This document shows positions 1 through 11,971 of a stretch of 34,369 bases of DNA, in pieces. Under the pieces are notes generated by a model. That model was not told where the DNA came from. It did no database searches and saw only the letters and a list, made by a program, of their open reading frames with translations. The DNA is from Desulfobacteraceae bacterium. GTDB taxonomy: Bacteria; Desulfobacterota; Desulfobacteria; Desulfobacterales; UBA2174. Both the position numbers and the translations under genes were made by a program. The DNA is taken from assembly GCA_011042305.1 (NCBI GenBank), contig DQXI01000239.1:1-34369 (forward strand), given 5' to 3'. Within the stretch, counting starts at the first letter, position 1; the number at the start of each line of letters is the position of its first letter.

Positions 1-1
1 A

Positions 2-124
2 GACAACGTGACCATTGAGGGGGCGTTGATTACGCCGATAGCGATGGAGAAGGAGCTGCGTTTTGCCATTCGCGAAGGCGGCCGGACGGTGGGCGCCGGC
101 GTGGTCAGTGAAATCATCGAGTAA
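2..124 (+). CDS. tuf: Elongation factor Tu, C-terminal fragment (truncated by window start)
   Basis: Frame 2 reads [40 protein letters not shown], the EF-Tu C-terminus ([16 protein letters not shown]); located directly upstream of rpsJ as expected. Confidence 0.96.
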   Translation, partial: DNVTIEGALITPIAMEKELRFAIREGGRTVGAGVVSEIIE

Positions 125-143
125 ACGGGGAAAGATCTGCGCC

Positions 144-455
144 ATGATCATGAACACCAAGATCCGGATTCGCCTTAAGGCTTACGACCACAAGCTCCTG
201 GACCAGTCGTCGACGGATATCGTCGATACGGCAAAGAAAACCGGGGCCAAGGTGGTAGGGCCGATCCCGTTGCCGACCCGCATCAACAAGTTTTGTGTGT
301 TGCGGTCGCCGCACATCGACAAGAAATCGCGCGAGCAGTTCGAGGTCCGGACCCACAAGCGCCTGCTCGACATCCTGGAGCCGACCCAGCAGACGGTGGA
401 TGCCCTGATGAAGCTGGATCTGTCACCGGGGGTCGACGTGGAGATCAAACTATAA
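144..455 (+). CDS. rpsJ: 30S ribosomal protein S10
   Basis: [27 protein letters not shown]... S10 signature; start at 144 or 150, upstream part of the 63..455 ORF overlaps tuf. Confidence 0.97.
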   Translation: MIMNTKIRIRLKAYDHKLLDQSSTDIVDTAKKTGAKVVGPIPLPTRINKFCVLRSPHIDKKSREQFEVRTHKRLLDILEPTQQTVDALMKLDLSPGVDVEIKL

Positions 456-491
456 AAGATCACAGAAAAAGATCACAGATCGGTGGGCATC

Positions 492-1124
492 ATGTGTAAA
501 GGGATCATTGGCAGAAAATTGGGGATGACAAACGTTTTTGCGCCCGACGGGCGCGTGGTTCCGGTGACCGTCATCCAGGCCGGGCCCTGCGTGGTGACGC
601 AAGTCAAGCAGGAGGCGACCGACGGCTACAACGCCCTTCAACTGGGGTTCGGTCAGCGGTCTGCCAAGCGGATCAGCAGGCCGGTCAAGGGGCACTTGGC
701 CAAGAGCGGCGCCCCGACGCCGCAGGTGCTGCGGGAAGTCGCCGTGGCCAACCCAGCCGACTACACACCGGGGCAGACCATCGGCGCCGATCTGTTCCAG
801 GCGGGCGAACGGGTGGATGTCACCGGCACTACCAAGGGACGCGGTTTTGCCGGCGTGATCAAACGCCACGGGTTCCACCGGGGACCGGTGACCCACGGGT
901 CCAAGAACGTGCGCCGGCCGGGGTCCATCGGCTGCAGCGCATGGCCCAGCCGGGTGATCAAGGGCAAGCGGATGCCCGGTCACTACGGCAACGTGCGTCA
1001 GACGGTGCGCAATCTGGAGGTGGTCGACGTTCGGCCCGAGGAGAATCTGGTATTGATCCGGGGCGCCGTTCCCGGCCCCGGGCAGGGGCTGGTGGTGATC
1101 CGTAAACCCAAGACGGCAAAGTGA
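492..1124 (+). CDS. rplC: 50S ribosomal protein L3
   Basis: [16 protein letters not shown]...[32 protein letters not shown]; start refined within the 483..1124 ORF. Confidence 0.97.
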   Translation: MCKGIIGRKLGMTNVFAPDGRVVPVTVIQAGPCVVTQVKQEATDGYNALQLGFGQRSAKRISRPVKGHLAKSGAPTPQVLREVAVANPADYTPGQTIGADLFQAGERVDVTGTTKGRGFAGVIKRHGFHRGPVTHGSKNVRRPGSIGCSAWPSRVIKGKRMPGHYGNVRQTVRNLEVVDVRPEENLVLIRGAVPGPGQGLVVIRKPKTAK

Positions 1125-1164
1125 TCCGGCCGGAATCGGCCCACCGGCCTGACGAGAGGAAACG

Positions 1165-1785
1165 ATGGCAGTCGTAGACGTTCTCAACATGCGAGCAGAG
1201 AAGGTATCCGAGCTGGAGCTGCCCGATGCGATTTTCAACGTGCCGGTGCGCCCCGGACTGCTGCACGAGGTGGTGACGGTCCAGCTGGCCAACCGGCGCT
1301 CGGCCACCGCCTCGGTGCGCCACCGCGGGGATGTGGCCGGCTCGACGCGCAAACTGTTCAAACAGAAGGGCACCGGTCGGGCGCGGCGCGGAGACATCAA
1401 GAGCCCCTTGCTGCGCGGCGGCGGGGTGGTGTTCGGGCCGGACGGACGCAACTATACCGGAAAGCTGAACAAGAAAGTGCGCCGCTTGGCGTTGAAGATG
1501 GCCTTGTCGTCCAAGCTGGCCGACCAGGCGCTGATCGTGGTGGACCAGATCAGCCTCGATGCACCGAAAACCAAGGACTTCGTGGCGGTGATGCGCGCCT
1601 TGAGCCTCGGTAAGAGCCTCATCGTCACCGACGCGGAAAACCCGAACTTGGAGCTGTCCGCCCGCAACGTGCCGGGGGTTCGGGTGATGCGCAGCGAGGG
1701 GTTGAACGTCTACGACCTGCTTAACTGCGATCAGCTCGTGTTGTTGGCACCCACGGTGCCGCAGATCGAAGGGAGGCTGGCATGA
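1165..1785 (+). CDS. rplD: 50S ribosomal protein L4
   Basis: [28 protein letters not shown]4 motif; operon position. Confidence 0.97.
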   Translation: MAVVDVLNMRAEKVSELELPDAIFNVPVRPGLLHEVVTVQLANRRSATASVRHRGDVAGSTRKLFKQKGTGRARRGDIKSPLLRGGGVVFGPDGRNYTGKLNKKVRRLALKMALSSKLADQALIVVDQISLDAPKTKDFVAVMRALSLGKSLIVTDAENPNLELSARNVPGVRVMRSEGLNVYDLLNCDQLVLLAPTVPQIEGRLA

Positions 1786-2069
1786 ACCCCTACGACGTCA
1801 TCGTGCGGCCGGTGATTACGGAGAAAACCACCGTGCAAAAGGACGAGCGCAACCAGATTTCCTTTGAAGTGGCCCGGCGGGCCAACCGCGTCGAGGTGAA
1901 ACGCGCTGTGGAAAAGGTCTTCAACGTGCGGGTGGCGGCGGTCAACACCCAGCACGTCAAAGGCAAGATCAAGCGCCGGGGGCGAATCGTCGGCAAGCGC
2001 AAGGACTGGAAGAAGGCCATTGTGACGCTGATGCCCGGTGAGCGCATCGAGTTCTTCGAAGGAGCCTAA
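1782..2069 (+). CDS. rplW: 50S ribosomal protein L23
   Basis: [17 protein letters not shown]...; ATGA overlap with rplD. Confidence 0.97.
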   Translation: MNPYDVIVRPVITEKTTVQKDERNQISFEVARRANRVEVKRAVEKVFNVRVAAVNTQHVKGKIKRRGRIVGKRKDWKKAIVTLMPGERIEFFEGA

Positions 2070-2086
2070 GGACAAAGGGACAGACC

Positions 2087-2911
2087 ATGGCGATCAAGAA
2101 GGTAAAACCGACGTCTGCCGGGCGGCGCTTCCAGACCTACCTAGAAAGTGCCGAGCTGGCCAAAAAGGGGCCCGAAAGGAGCCTGATCTCGAAGCGCTCG
2201 CAGCGCGCCGGGCGCAACAACGCCGGCCGGATTACCGCGCGGCACCGCGGCGGCGGGCACAAGCGCCACTACCGGATCATCGATTTCAAGCGCGACAAGA
2301 TCGGGATTCCCGCTCGGGTCGCCGCCATCGAATACGATCCGAACCGCAGCGCACGCATTGCCCTGCTGCATTATGTCGACGGTGAGAAGCGCTATATCCT
2401 GGCCCCGGTGCAGCTGGCGGTGGGCGATACGGTGGTGGCCGGCCCCGAGGCGGACATCAAGCCCGGCAACAGCCTGCCGCTGAAGAATATTCCACTGGGG
2501 ACGCACATCCACAACATCGAGCTGCGTCCCGGCAAGGGGGGGCAGATGGTCCGCAGCGCGGGCAGCTACGCCCAGCTCATGGCCAAGGAAAGCCGCTACG
2601 CGCTGGTCAAGCTGCCCTCCGGCGAGGTGCGCATGGTGCTCGGTGTCTGCCAGGCCACCGTGGGCCAGGTGGGCAATGTTGAGCACGAAAACCAGTCGCT
2701 GGGCAAGGCGGGGCGGCGGCGCTGGCTCGGCCGGCGACCGCGGGTGCGCGGCGTGGCCATGAATCCGGTGGATCATCCCATGGGCGGCGGCGAAGGGCGC
2801 AGCAGCGGCGGGCGTCATCCCTGCTCGCCGTGGGGACAGCCGGCCAAGGGATTCAAGACGCGCCGCAAGGGAAAACATCGGCGCCTGATTGTTAAGCAGC
2901 GCAGCAAGTAA
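2087..2911 (+). CDS. rplB: 50S ribosomal protein L2
   Basis: [18 protein letters not shown]...[23 protein letters not shown]...[26 protein letters not shown]. Confidence 0.98.
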   Translation: MAIKKVKPTSAGRRFQTYLESAELAKKGPERSLISKRSQRAGRNNAGRITARHRGGGHKRHYRIIDFKRDKIGIPARVAAIEYDPNRSARIALLHYVDGEKRYILAPVQLAVGDTVVAGPEADIKPGNSLPLKNIPLGTHIHNIELRPGKGGQMVRSAGSYAQLMAKESRYALVKLPSGEVRMVLGVCQATVGQVGNVEHENQSLGKAGRRRWLGRRPRVRGVAMNPVDHPMGGGEGRSSGGRHPCSPWGQPAKGFKTRRKGKHRRLIVKQRSK

Positions 2912-2972
2912 ACCCGGTTCGCGCCGCCGCTTTGATCGGCCGGCCGTCAGGTTGGACTGGACAGGAGAAGCT

Positions 2973-3254
2973 ATGCCACGGTCGTTGAAAAAAGGTCCTT
3001 ACGTCGAAACCAAACTGCTCAACAGGGTGCGGGTCTCCCAGGAGAGCCGCAGCAACCGGGTGATCAAGACCTGGTCCCGGCGCTCGACGATCGTCCCCGA
3101 AATGGTCGGTTTGACGATGGCGGTGCACAACGGCAAGAAGTTTATCCCCGTCTTTGTCACCGAGGATATGGTGGGCCACAAGCTGGGGGAATTTTCGCCG
3201 ACGCGCACGTTTTACGGCCATGCCGGCGACAAGAAGTCGAAACTCAAGAAGTAG
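2973..3254 (+). CDS. rpsS: 30S ribosomal protein S19
   Basis: [19 protein letters not shown]...; ATG at 2973 preceded by aggag, inside the 2889..3254 ORF. Confidence 0.97.
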   Translation: MPRSLKKGPYVETKLLNRVRVSQESRSNRVIKTWSRRSTIVPEMVGLTMAVHNGKKFIPVFVTEDMVGHKLGEFSPTRTFYGHAGDKKSKLKK

Positions 3255-3278
3255 GCATCTAGAAAGAGGATTGGTGCG

Positions 3279-3617
3279 ATGGAGGTCAGAGCGGTTACCA
3301 AATATGTGCGCATTTCGCCCCAGAAGGTCCGGGTGGTGATCGGCGCCGTGAAGGGACAGCCGGTGGAAACGGGGCTGGATCGACTGCGCTTCATGCCCCA
3401 GAAGGCGGCCCGGCTCATCGAAAAGACGTTGCGCAGCGCGGTGGCCAACGCCGACCAGCGCTCGGGGGTTGACGTGGACCGGTTGGTGATTCGCAACGTC
3501 ACCGCCGACCCGGGACCGACCCTGAAACGGTTTCGGGCAAGGGCCAGGGGGCGTGGCACGCGCATTCTGAAGCGGACGTCACACATCACGGTCATTCTCG
3601 CGGAAGAATCGGCTTAA
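3279..3617 (+). CDS. rplV: 50S ribosomal protein L22
   Basis: [20 protein letters not shown]...[17 protein letters not shown]. Confidence 0.97.
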   Translation: MEVRAVTKYVRISPQKVRVVIGAVKGQPVETGLDRLRFMPQKAARLIEKTLRSAVANADQRSGVDVDRLVIRNVTADPGPTLKRFRARARGRGTRILKRTSHITVILAEESA

Positions 3618-3633
3618 CGAAGGGGAGGACAGC

Positions 3634-4287
3634 TTGGGCCAGAAAGTTAATCCCGTCGGACTGAGACTTGGGATCGTTAAAACCTGGGAGTCGCGCTGGT
3701 ACGCCGACCGGCGAAAGTACGCCGATTATATCTTCGAGGATCACAAGATCCGCCATTTTCTCAAGCGCAAGCTGCAGCACGCCGGCATCTCGCGCATCGA
3801 GATCGAGCGGTCCTCCAACCGGGTGCGCCTGAGAATTTTTACCGCCCGGCCCGGCATCGTCATCGGCAAGAAGGGCGCCGAGATCGCCTCCTTGAAAAAG
3901 GAGATCGAAAAGCGGATTCCCGGCGAAGTGCTCATCGATATCCAGGAGGTCCGCAAGCCCGAGGTCGACGCCCAGTTGGTGGCCGAGAACATTGCCAGCC
4001 AGATCGAGCGGCGGGTGGCGTTCCGGCGGGCGATGAAACGCGGGATTCAATCGGCCATGCGCTTCGGGGCCCAAGGGATCAAGGTGATTTGCAGCGGGCG
4101 GCTCGGCGGCGCCGAAATGGCACGTTGCGAACAGTACCGCGAAGGACGGGTGCCGCTGCACACCCTGAGGGCCGACATCGACTACGGTTTCACCGAGGCG
4201 CGTACCACCTACGGCACGGTGGGCGTCAAGGTTTTTATCTTCAAGGGTGAAATCCTTTCGCAGGAACCGGCAGCCGCCAGCGCCTAG
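3634..4287 (+). CDS. rpsC: 30S ribosomal protein S3 (TTG start)
   Basis: [26 protein letters not shown]...; KH-domain [11 protein letters not shown]. Confidence 0.97.
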   Translation: MGQKVNPVGLRLGIVKTWESRWYADRRKYADYIFEDHKIRHFLKRKLQHAGISRIEIERSSNRVRLRIFTARPGIVIGKKGAEIASLKKEIEKRIPGEVLIDIQEVRKPEVDAQLVAENIASQIERRVAFRRAMKRGIQSAMRFGAQGIKVICSGRLGGAEMARCEQYREGRVPLHTLRADIDYGFTEARTTYGTVGVKVFIFKGEILSQEPAAASA

Positions 4288-4302
4288 CAAGGAGTTGAAG
4301 AA

Positions 4303-4719
4303 ATGCTCAGTCCCAAGAAAGTCAAGTACCGCAAGATGCAGAAAGGGAAGATGCGCGGCACTGCCGAACGCGGCGGCCGGTTGAGTTTTGGTCAGTTCGG
4401 TCTGCAGGCCCTTGAGTGCGGTTTCGTCAGCGCCAAGCAGATCGAGGCGGCCCGGATCGCCATGACCCGCCACGTCAAGCGCGGCGGCAAGATGTGGATC
4501 CGCATTTTCCCTGACAAGCCGATTTCCAAAAAGCCGGCCGAAGTGCGCATGGGCAAGGGCAAGGGCTCACCGGAGGCCTGGGTGGCGGTGGTCAAACCGG
4601 GACGCATCCTTTACGAGATGGAGGGAGTCTCCCGCGAGTTGGCCCGCGAGGCGCTACGCCTGGCGGCTTTCAAACTGCCGGTGAAGACCCGCTTTGTTGA
4701 GAGGAGTGCGCTGCTATGA
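4303..4719 (+). CDS. rplP: 50S ribosomal protein L16
   Basis: [25 protein letters not shown]...; [23 protein letters not shown]. Confidence 0.98.
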   Translation: MLSPKKVKYRKMQKGKMRGTAERGGRLSFGQFGLQALECGFVSAKQIEAARIAMTRHVKRGGKMWIRIFPDKPISKKPAEVRMGKGKGSPEAWVAVVKPGRILYEMEGVSRELAREALRLAAFKLPVKTRFVERSALL

Positions 4720-4919
4720 AGGCCAGTGAGATTCGCGACATGAGTGTCGAGGAGATGCGCCGCAAGGCCGATGAGCTGAAGCAGGAACTTTTCAACCTGC
4801 GTTTTCAGCACAGCAACGGCCAGCTGGAAAGCCCCCGGCGCATCAAACAGACCCGCCGGTCCATCGCACGGGTGCAGACCCTGTTGCGGGAACGCGAACT
4901 GCAACAAACCGCCAAGTGA
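4716..4919 (+). CDS. rpmC: 50S ribosomal protein L29
   Basis: [47 protein letters not shown] overlap with rplP. Confidence 0.96.
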   Translation: MKASEIRDMSVEEMRRKADELKQELFNLRFQHSNGQLESPRRIKQTRRSIARVQTLLRERELQQTAK

Positions 4920-4933
4920 GACGATACCAGACC

Positions 4934-5191
4934 ATGAAAACGCGAGGAACGAGAAAGCAACTGATCGGAACGGTCGTCAGTGACAAGATGGACAAGACGG
5001 TTACGGTGCAGGTCGAGCGGCTGGTCAAGCATCCCCTCTACCACAAGCGGATGCGGCGCCGATCCAGTTTCGCCGCCCACGACGAACGCAACGAGTGCCG
5101 GAACGGGGACCAGGTCCTGATCATCGAATCTCGGCCGTTGAGCAAGACCAAGCGCTGGCGCGTGAGCAGGATTCTCCAGAAAGCGGTATGA
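4934..5191 (+). CDS. rpsQ: 30S ribosomal protein S17
   Basis: MKTRGTRKQLIGTVVSDKMDKTVTVQVERLVKHPLYHK; ATG 4934 chosen (alternative GTG at 4916). Confidence 0.96.
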   Translation: MKTRGTRKQLIGTVVSDKMDKTVTVQVERLVKHPLYHKRMRRRSSFAAHDERNECRNGDQVLIIESRPLSKTKRWRVSRILQKAV

Positions 5192-5213
5192 CGGTGACAA
5201 GGAGTAGGCGAAG

Positions 5214-5582
5214 ATGATCCAGACAGAGTCCAAACTGACGGTCGCCGACAACAGCGGCGCCAAGGTGCTCCACTGCATCAAGGTCCTGGGCGGATCGCGG
5301 CGGCGTTATGCCGGCGTGGGGGATATTATCGTTGTCAGCGTCAAGGAGGCGATTCCCAACGCCAAGGTGAAAAAGGGCGACGTGATGAAGGCGGTGGTGG
5401 TGCGCACAAAGAAGGAGCTGCGCCGGCCCGACGGTTCCTATATACGTTTTGACGAGAACTCGGCGGTGCTAATCAACAACCAGCGGGAACCGATCGGCAC
5501 CCGCATTTTCGGACCGGTGGCACGCGAGTTGCGGGCCAAGCGCTTCATGAAAATCATCAGCCTTGCGCCGGAAGTGCTGTGA
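5214..5582 (+). CDS. rplN: 50S ribosomal protein L14
   Basis: [28 protein letters not shown]... Confidence 0.98.
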   Translation: MIQTESKLTVADNSGAKVLHCIKVLGGSRRRYAGVGDIIVVSVKEAIPNAKVKKGDVMKAVVVRTKKELRRPDGSYIRFDENSAVLINNQREPIGTRIFGPVARELRAKRFMKIISLAPEVL

Positions 5583-5605
5583 CCCGGGCCTGCGGGGGAA
5601 AAGGT

Positions 5606-5935
5606 ATGTATCGCGACAAGTGCAAGCTCAAGAAGGACGACAAGGTCAAGGTCATCGCCGGCAAGGACACCGGCAAGATCGGCAAGGTGCTCAAGGTCGA
5701 CCGTAAAAAGGACCGTGTCCTCGTCGAGAACATCAACATCGTCAAGCGCCACGTGCGGCCCAGCGCCCAGAACCGACAGGGCGGCATCGTGGAGTCCGAG
5801 GCGCCCATCCACTGGTCCAACGTGATGCTGATGTGCAACAAGTGCATGGCGCCGGTGCGCATCAAGATGCGCGTGCTGGAGGACGGCAAAAAGAAGCGCG
5901 TCTGCCCCAAGTGCAACGAGCTCATCGACGCCTGA
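5606..5935 (+). CDS. rplX: 50S ribosomal protein L24 (with C-terminal CxxC...CxxC segment)
   Basis: [34 protein letters not shown] motif; ATG 5606 preferred over 5579. Confidence 0.94.
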   Translation: MYRDKCKLKKDDKVKVIAGKDTGKIGKVLKVDRKKDRVLVENINIVKRHVRPSAQNRQGGIVESEAPIHWSNVMLMCNKCMAPVRIKMRVLEDGKKKRVCPKCNELIDA

Positions 5936-5957
5936 CGGGCGCACGCCGGAGGACGGT

Positions 5958-6497
5958 ATGGCAAGTTTGAAAACGATTTATAAAACCGAAGTCTGTCCCC
6001 AACTCGTGGAACGATTCGGCTACAAGAACCGGATGCAGATCCCGCGGCTGGAAAAGATCGTGGTGAACATCGGCCTCGGGGAAGCCATCCAGAATATCAA
6101 GCTGCTCGACGGGGCCGCCGAGGAGCTGGCCAGCATCACCGGCCAGAAGCCGGTGATCACCCGCGCCAAGAAGTCGATTGCCGCCTTCAAGCTGCGCGAG
6201 GGGATGCCCATCGGTTGTGCCGTCACCCTGCGGCGGGAGCGCATGTACGACTTTTTCAGCAAGCTGGTCAACATCGCATTGCCCCGGGTGCGAGACTTCC
6301 GCGGGGTTTCTCCCAGGGCCATGGACGGCAGGGGCAACTACACCCTCGGGATCCGGGAGCAGATCATCTTTCCGGAGATCGACTACGACCGGGTCGAAAA
6401 GATCAAGGGCCTGAACGTGACCATCGTCACCACGGCCAAGACCGATGCAGAAGGCCGGGAGCTGCTCCGGCTCATGGGGATGCCTTTCCGCAACTAG
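5958..6497 (+). CDS. rplE: 50S ribosomal protein L5
   Basis: [18 protein letters not shown]...[30 protein letters not shown]. Confidence 0.98.
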   Translation: MASLKTIYKTEVCPQLVERFGYKNRMQIPRLEKIVVNIGLGEAIQNIKLLDGAAEELASITGQKPVITRAKKSIAAFKLREGMPIGCAVTLRRERMYDFFSKLVNIALPRVRDFRGVSPRAMDGRGNYTLGIREQIIFPEIDYDRVEKIKGLNVTIVTTAKTDAEGRELLRLMGMPFRN

Positions 6498-6557
6498 CCC
6501 CGCAGCGGTCGATACGACGGATGCACCGGTGACGGTCCGTCACAAAAGGAGGATGCT

Positions 6558-6743
6558 TTGGCAAAAGTCGCTCTAATGATCAAGGCCCAAAGAGAGCCCA
6601 AATTCAAGGTTCGGCGTTACAACCGTTGCCCGATCTGCGGCCGGCCGCGGGCTTATCTGCGCAAATTCGGCCTCTGCCGCATCTGTTTTCGCAACATGGC
6701 TTCCCGGGGGCTGCTCCCCGGGGTGACCAAATCGAGCTGGTAG
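6558..6743 (+). CDS. rpsZ: 30S ribosomal protein S14 type Z (zinc-binding)
   Basis: 61 aa; [47 protein letters not shown], two CxxC. Confidence 0.97.
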   Translation: MAKVALMIKAQREPKFKVRRYNRCPICGRPRAYLRKFGLCRICFRNMASRGLLPGVTKSSW

Positions 6744-6835
6744 CTGCCAGCCGGATCTTTCCGCCTCGCCTGTCGGCGCGGCGCTGAACGGTACGCTCGG
6801 CACGGCTGAGACAGTTTACGTACACGGAGACGAAG

Positions 6836-7234
6836 ATGACCATCAGTGACCCGATTGCGGACATGTTGACCCGGATTCGCAACGCTGCCAAGGCCAAGTT
6901 CAACAGCGTCGACATCCCGGGGTCGCGGCTTAAGACCGAGATGGCCCGGGTCTTGCAGGAGCAAGGGTTCATCCGCAACTACAAGCTCATCAAGGACAAC
7001 AAGCAGGGGGTGTTGCGCATCTACCTGAAGTACGACGGCAACCAGCAGGGGGTCATCATGGGCCTGGAGCGCATCAGCCGACCCAGCCGCCGCGTCTACG
7101 TGAAAGGCGCGGAAGTGCGCCCGGTGCTGAACGGCATGGGAGTGATGATCCTGTCGACTTCCAGGGGGATCATGACCGACAAGCAGGCGCGCCAGCACAA
7201 CCTCGGCGGAGAAGTATTGGCCAAGGTGTGGTAG
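6836..7234 (+). CDS. rpsH: 30S ribosomal protein S8
   Basis: MTISDPIADMLTRIRNA...ILSTSRGIMTDKQARQHNLGGEVLAKVW. Confidence 0.98.
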   Translation: MTISDPIADMLTRIRNAAKAKFNSVDIPGSRLKTEMARVLQEQGFIRNYKLIKDNKQGVLRIYLKYDGNQQGVIMGLERISRPSRRVYVKGAEVRPVLNGMGVMILSTSRGIMTDKQARQHNLGGEVLAKVW

Positions 7235-7316
7235 TTCGTGCCGCGGCCATGACAGGCGACGGTCGGCAATGGAGCCGGCCAAGGACGACGATTCTGACAG
7301 CGCCAAGGAGAGACGG

Positions 7317-7856
7317 ATGTCGCGAGTAGGAAAAAAACCGATTCCCATCCCGCCCAAGACCGAAATCGGTTTTGCCGAACGGATGTTGACGGTACGGGGA
7401 GCCAAGGGGACCTTGGCGCGGAAGATCCACCCGGCCGTGGACCTGAAGATCGAGGCCGGCGAGATCCAGGTAAAGGCGGCCGAAGGCCATGAAAAGGGAG
7501 GCCGCGCCCTGCAGGGGCTCACCCGCAGCCTGGTGGCCAACATGATTACAGGCGTGGACAAGGGCTTCGAGCGGATTCTGGAGATCAACGGCATCGGCTA
7601 CCGGGCCAACATGAAGGGGAATAGTATCGAGTTCAATCTGGGCTACTCGCACCCCATCATTTTCGATCTGCCCGAAGGGATCGCGGCTACGGTGGAAAAG
7701 AACACCCTTCGGCTGCAGGGTATCGACAAGGAAGCCCTCGGCCAGACCGCTGCTTCTATTCGCCGCTTGCGGCCGCCGGAGCCCTACAAAGGCAAGGGGA
7801 TCAAGTTCGCCGAGGAGCACATCCAGCGCAAAGCCGGAAAGACCGGAACCAAGTAG
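7317..7856 (+). CDS. rplF: 50S ribosomal protein L6
   Basis: MSRVGKKPIPIP...; PPEPYKGKGIKFAEEHIQRKAGKTG; ATG 7317 inside the 7269 ORF. Confidence 0.97.
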   Translation: MSRVGKKPIPIPPKTEIGFAERMLTVRGAKGTLARKIHPAVDLKIEAGEIQVKAAEGHEKGGRALQGLTRSLVANMITGVDKGFERILEINGIGYRANMKGNSIEFNLGYSHPIIFDLPEGIAATVEKNTLRLQGIDKEALGQTAASIRRLRPPEPYKGKGIKFAEEHIQRKAGKTGTK

Positions 7857-7881
7857 CCGATGGTGGAAGGCGAGGACAACG

Positions 7882-8241
7882 ATGGACAGCAAGAAAGAGA
7901 CGCGTTTAAAGCGTAAACAGCGGATCCGCAAAAAGGTTAGCGGAACCTCGGGACGACCGCGGCTGACGGTGTTTCGCAGTGCGCGGCACATCTATGCCCA
8001 GGTCGTGGACGACACTACGGGCCGGACCCTGGTGGCCGCATCGAGCGTCGAACCGGCGGTGCGCAGTTTGCCCCGATTCGATAGCAAGGTGGCCCAGGCG
8101 CAGTACATCGGCAAAATAGTGGGCGAGCGGGCCGTTGCCCATGGGATTCGGCGGGTCGTCTTCGATCGCAACGGGTTTCTCTACCATGGCCGCGTGAAAG
8201 CCGTTTCCGACGGTGCGCGTGAGGCCGGCCTGGATTTTTAA
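7882..8241 (+). CDS. rplR: 50S ribosomal protein L18
   Basis: [31 protein letters not shown]...[28 protein letters not shown]. Confidence 0.97.
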   Translation: MDSKKETRLKRKQRIRKKVSGTSGRPRLTVFRSARHIYAQVVDDTTGRTLVAASSVEPAVRSLPRFDSKVAQAQYIGKIVGERAVAHGIRRVVFDRNGFLYHGRVKAVSDGAREAGLDF

Positions 8242-8270
8242 CCGCCAGAGGCAGCGAAGGAGGCAGTTCC

Positions 8271-8765
8271 TTGTTGAAGCAAGATAAAAGTGAACCCCAG
8301 CTGATTGACAAGGTCGTCTACATCAACCGCGTTGCCAAGGTGGTCAAGGGTGGGCGGCGCTTCAGCTTCAGTGCCATCGTTGTGGTCGGTGACGGCAACG
8401 GCAGCGTGGGCTTTGGCCTTGGCAAGGCCGGTGAAGTCCCCGAGGCTATCCGCAAGGGCGTCGAGAAAGCCAAGAAGCGAATGATCAACGTGCCGCTGGT
8501 GGACGGGACGATTCCCTACGAGATCATCGGGCGCTTCGGCGCGGGCCGGGTGCTACTCAAGCCGGCCAGCGCCGGTACTGGCGTGATTGCCGGCGGGGCA
8601 GTGCGGGCGGTACTCGAAGCGGCCGGCGTGCAGAACATCCTAACCAAGTGCATGGGGACCCACAATCCGCACAACGTGGTCAAGGCGACCCTGGAGGGAC
8701 TGCGCGGTCTTCAGAGCCGGGAACAGGTTGCAGCACGCCGGGGCCGCAGGGCCGAGGATCTATAG
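8271..8765 (+). CDS. rpsE: 30S ribosomal protein S5 (TTG start)
   Basis: [59 protein letters not shown]. Confidence 0.97.
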   Translation: MLKQDKSEPQLIDKVVYINRVAKVVKGGRRFSFSAIVVVGDGNGSVGFGLGKAGEVPEAIRKGVEKAKKRMINVPLVDGTIPYEIIGRFGAGRVLLKPASAGTGVIAGGAVRAVLEAAGVQNILTKCMGTHNPHNVVKATLEGLRGLQSREQVAARRGRRAEDL

Positions 8766-8785
8766 ACATCAAGGAAGACGAACCG

Positions 8786-8968
8786 ATGGCGGAAAAATTG
8801 AACATCACCCTGGTACGCAGCATGATCGGCCGGCCGGAGAAGCATCGCAAGGTGCTGCGGGGCATGGGCTTGACGCGGGTTGGAAAGACGGTGACCCGGC
8901 AGGATACCCCGGCAGTGCGCGGTATGATACAAACAGTGGCGCACATGGTGCGGGTCGAGGAGAAATAA
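8786..8968 (+). CDS. rpmD: 50S ribosomal protein L30
   Basis: [60 protein letters not shown]; start refined from the 8648 ORF. Confidence 0.96.
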   Translation: MAEKLNITLVRSMIGRPEKHRKVLRGMGLTRVGKTVTRQDTPAVRGMIQTVAHMVRVEEK

Positions 8969-8969
8969 G

Positions 8970-9416
8970 ATGAAGCTCAATGAACTCAAGCCAGCGGAGG
9001 GTGCCCGGCGGCGACGCAAGCGGGTAGGGCGAGGGCCGGGCTCCGGCCTGGGCAAGACGGCCGGTAGAGGCAGCAAGGGCTCGAAGGCCCGCTCCGGGGG
9101 GGCGGTGAGTCCCGGTTTCGAGGGCGGCCAGATGCCGCTGCAACGGCGGCTGCCCAAACGCGGCTTCACCAATATCTTCAAGAAAACCTACGCGGTGGTG
9201 AACCTGCGTGACTTGGCGCGCTTTGAGGCCCAGAGCACTGTTGATGAAGCGGCCCTGTTGGGCGCCGGTCTCGTGAAAAACCGCTGCGACGGGATCAAGC
9301 TGCTGGCCGAAGGGGAGATCGACCGGCCTCTGACGGTGAGGCTGGACCGGGTCAGCAAGGCGGCGCGTGCCAAGATCGAGGCGGCCGGCGGCACGGTGGA
9401 GGCGGACGCCTCATGA
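8970..9416 (+). CDS. rplO: 50S ribosomal protein L15
   Basis: [41 protein letters not shown]. Confidence 0.97.
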   Translation: MKLNELKPAEGARRRRKRVGRGPGSGLGKTAGRGSKGSKARSGGAVSPGFEGGQMPLQRRLPKRGFTNIFKKTYAVVNLRDLARFEAQSTVDEAALLGAGLVKNRCDGIKLLAEGEIDRPLTVRLDRVSKAARAKIEAAGGTVEADAS

Positions 9417-10729
9417 TCGGCGGCGGGTTCGGCAACATTTTCAAGATTCCCGAACTCAAGCGGCGTATTCTGTTCACCCTGGGATTGCTCGTCGTCTATC
9501 GGGTCGGCGTTCACATCCCCGTGCCGGGGATCGACGCGGTGGCGCTGGCCAGCTTCTTCGCCCGGGCCAAGGGGACGCTGCTGGGGCTCTTTGACATGTT
9601 TTCCGGCGGCGCCTTCGAGCAGATGTCGGTGTTTGCCCTGGGCATCATGCCGTACATCAGCTCTTCGATCATCCTGCAGCTGCTCACCGTGACGATCCCG
9701 CACTTGGAGCGGCTCAGCAAGGAAGGCGAGCAGGGGCGCAAAAAGATCACCCAGTACACCCGTTATGGCACGGTGCTGCTGAGCATCATCCAGGGGTTTG
9801 CCATTGGCGTGGGGCTCGAGAGCATGAGTTCGCCCGGTGGAGCGCCGGTGGTCATCGACGCCGGATGGGGATTCAGGCTGATGACCGTTCTGACGCTCAC
9901 CGCCGGCACGGCCTTCATCATGTGGCTGGGCGAGCAGATCACCGAGCGGGGGATTGGCAACGGGATTTCGCTGATTATCTTCGCCGGTATCGTTTGCCGG
10001 CTGCCCACGGCCATTGCCAACACCTTTCGCCTGTTGTCCACCGGTGAAATCGCCATTTTTCTCGTGTTGATCCTCGTGGTGGTGATGGTGGCGGTGGTGG
10101 CGGTGATCATCTTCGTGGAGACCGCCCAGCGACGCATACCGATCCAGTATGCCAAACGGGTGGTGGGCCGGCGGATGTATGGGGGGCAGAGCACCCACTT
10201 GCCGCTGAAGATCAACACCTCGGGTGTTATCCCGCCGATCTTCGCCTCGTCGATCATCATGTTTCCGGCCACGGTGGCCAGCTTCATCTCCGTGCCCTGG
10301 ATTCAGGAGCTGGCAGGCCGTTTTCGGCCGGGCCAATGGCTCTACGAGCTGCTTTACGTCGGGTTTATCGTCTTTTTTTGCTATTTCTACACCGCCGTTA
10401 CGTTCAACCCGGTGGACGTGGCCGACAACTTGCGAAAGCAGGGCGGCTACATTCCCGGGTTGCGGCCGGGCAAGCGGACGGCGGACTACATCGACCGGGT
10501 GTTGACCCGCATCACCCTTGGCGGGGCGATATATGTGTCGGTGGTCTGCGTGATGCCGTCGATTCTCATCGCCCAGTTCAACGTGCCATTTTACTTCGGC
10601 GGCACGGCGCTGCTGATCGTCGTCGGCGTGGCCATTGACACCATTGCCCAGATGGAGTCGCACATGCTCAGCCGCCATTACGAGGGTTTTTTGAAGAAGG
10701 GAACGGCGCGGGTCCGTGGCCGGCGCTGA
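9413..10729 (+). CDS. secY: Protein translocase subunit SecY
   Basis: 438 aa polytopic; [36 protein letters not shown]...; ATGA overlap with rplO. Confidence 0.98.
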   Translation: MIGGGFGNIFKIPELKRRILFTLGLLVVYRVGVHIPVPGIDAVALASFFARAKGTLLGLFDMFSGGAFEQMSVFALGIMPYISSSIILQLLTVTIPHLERLSKEGEQGRKKITQYTRYGTVLLSIIQGFAIGVGLESMSSPGGAPVVIDAGWGFRLMTVLTLTAGTAFIMWLGEQITERGIGNGISLIIFAGIVCRLPTAIANTFRLLSTGEIAIFLVLILVVVMVAVVAVIIFVETAQRRIPIQYAKRVVGRRMYGGQSTHLPLKINTSGVIPPIFASSIIMFPATVASFISVPWIQELAGRFRPGQWLYELLYVGFIVFFCYFYTAVTFNPVDVADNLRKQGGYIPGLRPGKRTADYIDRVLTRITLGGAIYVSVVCVMPSILIAQFNVPFYFGGTALLIVVGVAIDTIAQMESHMLSRHYEGFLKKGTARVRGRR

Positions 10730-10778
10730 GCCGGGCCGCCCGATATCGGGACGCGGGACCTTTCAGAGGAGAAGGCAC

Positions 10779-10997
10779 ATGGCCAAGGAAGAGCCCATCA
10801 GGGTCGAGGGACGCGTTTTGGAAACGCTGCCCAACGCGATGTTTCGCGTCGAGCTGGAAAACAAGCACCAGGTTCTGGCGCACATCTCCGGCAAGATGCG
10901 GATGCATTTCATCAAGATTTTGCCGGGAGACAAGGTGACGCTGGAACTGTCTCCCTACGACTTGACCCGCGGCCGTATTACGTACCGTTCAAAATAG
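10779..10997 (+). CDS. infA: Translation initiation factor IF-1
   Basis: [72 protein letters not shown]. Confidence 0.98.
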   Translation: MAKEEPIRVEGRVLETLPNAMFRVELENKHQVLAHISGKMRMHFIKILPGDKVTLELSPYDLTRGRITYRSK

Positions 10998-11048
10998 GCA
11001 GAACCGGCCCGCACTCGGGCTGCAACCATCGGCGAGGAGCGAATTATC

Positions 11049-11162
11049 ATGAAGGTCAGGGCTTCGGTACGGAAAATTTGCAGTAAATGTAAAATCGTGC
11101 GCCGCAAGGGTGTTGTCCGGGTAATTTGCGAGAACAAACGCCACAAGCAGCGGCAGGGATAA
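11049..11162 (+). CDS. rpmJ: 50S ribosomal protein L36 (not in supplied ORF list; 37 aa)
   Basis: Direct translation: [37 protein letters not shown]; Cys4/His zinc-type L36. Confidence 0.96.
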   Translation: MKVRASVRKICSKCKIVRRKGVVRVICENKRHKQRQG

Positions 11163-11177
11163 AGAGGAGGCGGAGCG

Positions 11178-11558
11178 TTGGCAAGAATCGCGGGGGTAGA
11201 CCTACCGAGAAGAAAACGGGTCGAAATCGGACTGACCTATATCTACGGGATCGGGCGCACGACGTCCCAGAAGATCCTTGCGAAGCTCAATATCGATCCG
11301 GATACCAAGACGGATGATTTGACGGCCGAGGAAATCAACGACATTCGCAAGCTGATCGACAGCGAGGTAAAGGTCGAGGGGGAACTGCGCAGCCAGGTGT
11401 CCATGAACATCAAGCGCTTGATGGACCTGGGGTGCTATCGGGGACTGCGGCACCGCAAGGGCTTGCCGGCCCGCGGTCAGCGCACCCACACCAATGCGCG
11501 CACGCGCAAGGGCCCCAAACGCGCGGCTGTCAAGAAGAAGGGCGCCGCCAAGAAGTAA
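11178..11558 (+). CDS. rpsM: 30S ribosomal protein S13 (TTG start)
   Basis: [33 protein letters not shown]...[25 protein letters not shown]. Confidence 0.97.
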   Translation: MARIAGVDLPRRKRVEIGLTYIYGIGRTTSQKILAKLNIDPDTKTDDLTAEEINDIRKLIDSEVKVEGELRSQVSMNIKRLMDLGCYRGLRHRKGLPARGQRTHTNARTRKGPKRAAVKKKGAAKK

Positions 11559-11584
11559 CCGTCAACCGACAGGGACGTTGATCC

Positions 11585-11971
11585 ATGGCCAAGCGAGTTC
11601 GTACCAAAAAGAAGGAAAAGAAGAACATTGCCACTGGTGTGGTGCACATCCAGTCCACCTTCAACAATACCATCGTGACCATCACCGACGCGGCCGGCAA
11701 TACCGTTTCCTGGTCCAGTTCCGGGGTCCAGGGCTTCAAGGGATCGCGCAAGAGTACGCCGTTTGCCGCCCAGCTGGCCGCCGAGGACGCTGCCAAGAAG
11801 GCTGCCGAGCAGGGGATGCGCAGCGTGGAGGTGTTCATCAAGGGGCCTGGCTCGGGGCGCGAGTCGGCGCTTCGGGCGCTTCAGGCCGCCGGTTTCACCA
11901 TCACCGCGATCAAGGACGTGACGCCGGTGCCGCACAACGGCTGTCGCCCGCCCAAGCGCCGGCGGGTCTAA
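11585..11971 (+). CDS. rpsK: 30S ribosomal protein S11
   Basis: [46 protein letters not shown]. Confidence 0.98.
   Translation: MAKRVRTKKKEKKNIATGVVHIQSTFNNTIVTITDAAGNTVSWSSSGVQGFKGSRKSTPFAAQLAAEDAAKKAAEQGMRSVEVFIKGPGSGRESALRALQAAGFTITAIKDVTPVPHNGCRPPKRRRV

Noticed and set aside
9188-10678. 496-aa minus-strand ORF with His-rich stretch ([13 protein letters not shown])
   Set aside because: Antisense of rplO/secY; the His run is the complement of hydrophobic Val/Ile codons in a SecY TM segment. GC-rich antisense artefact.
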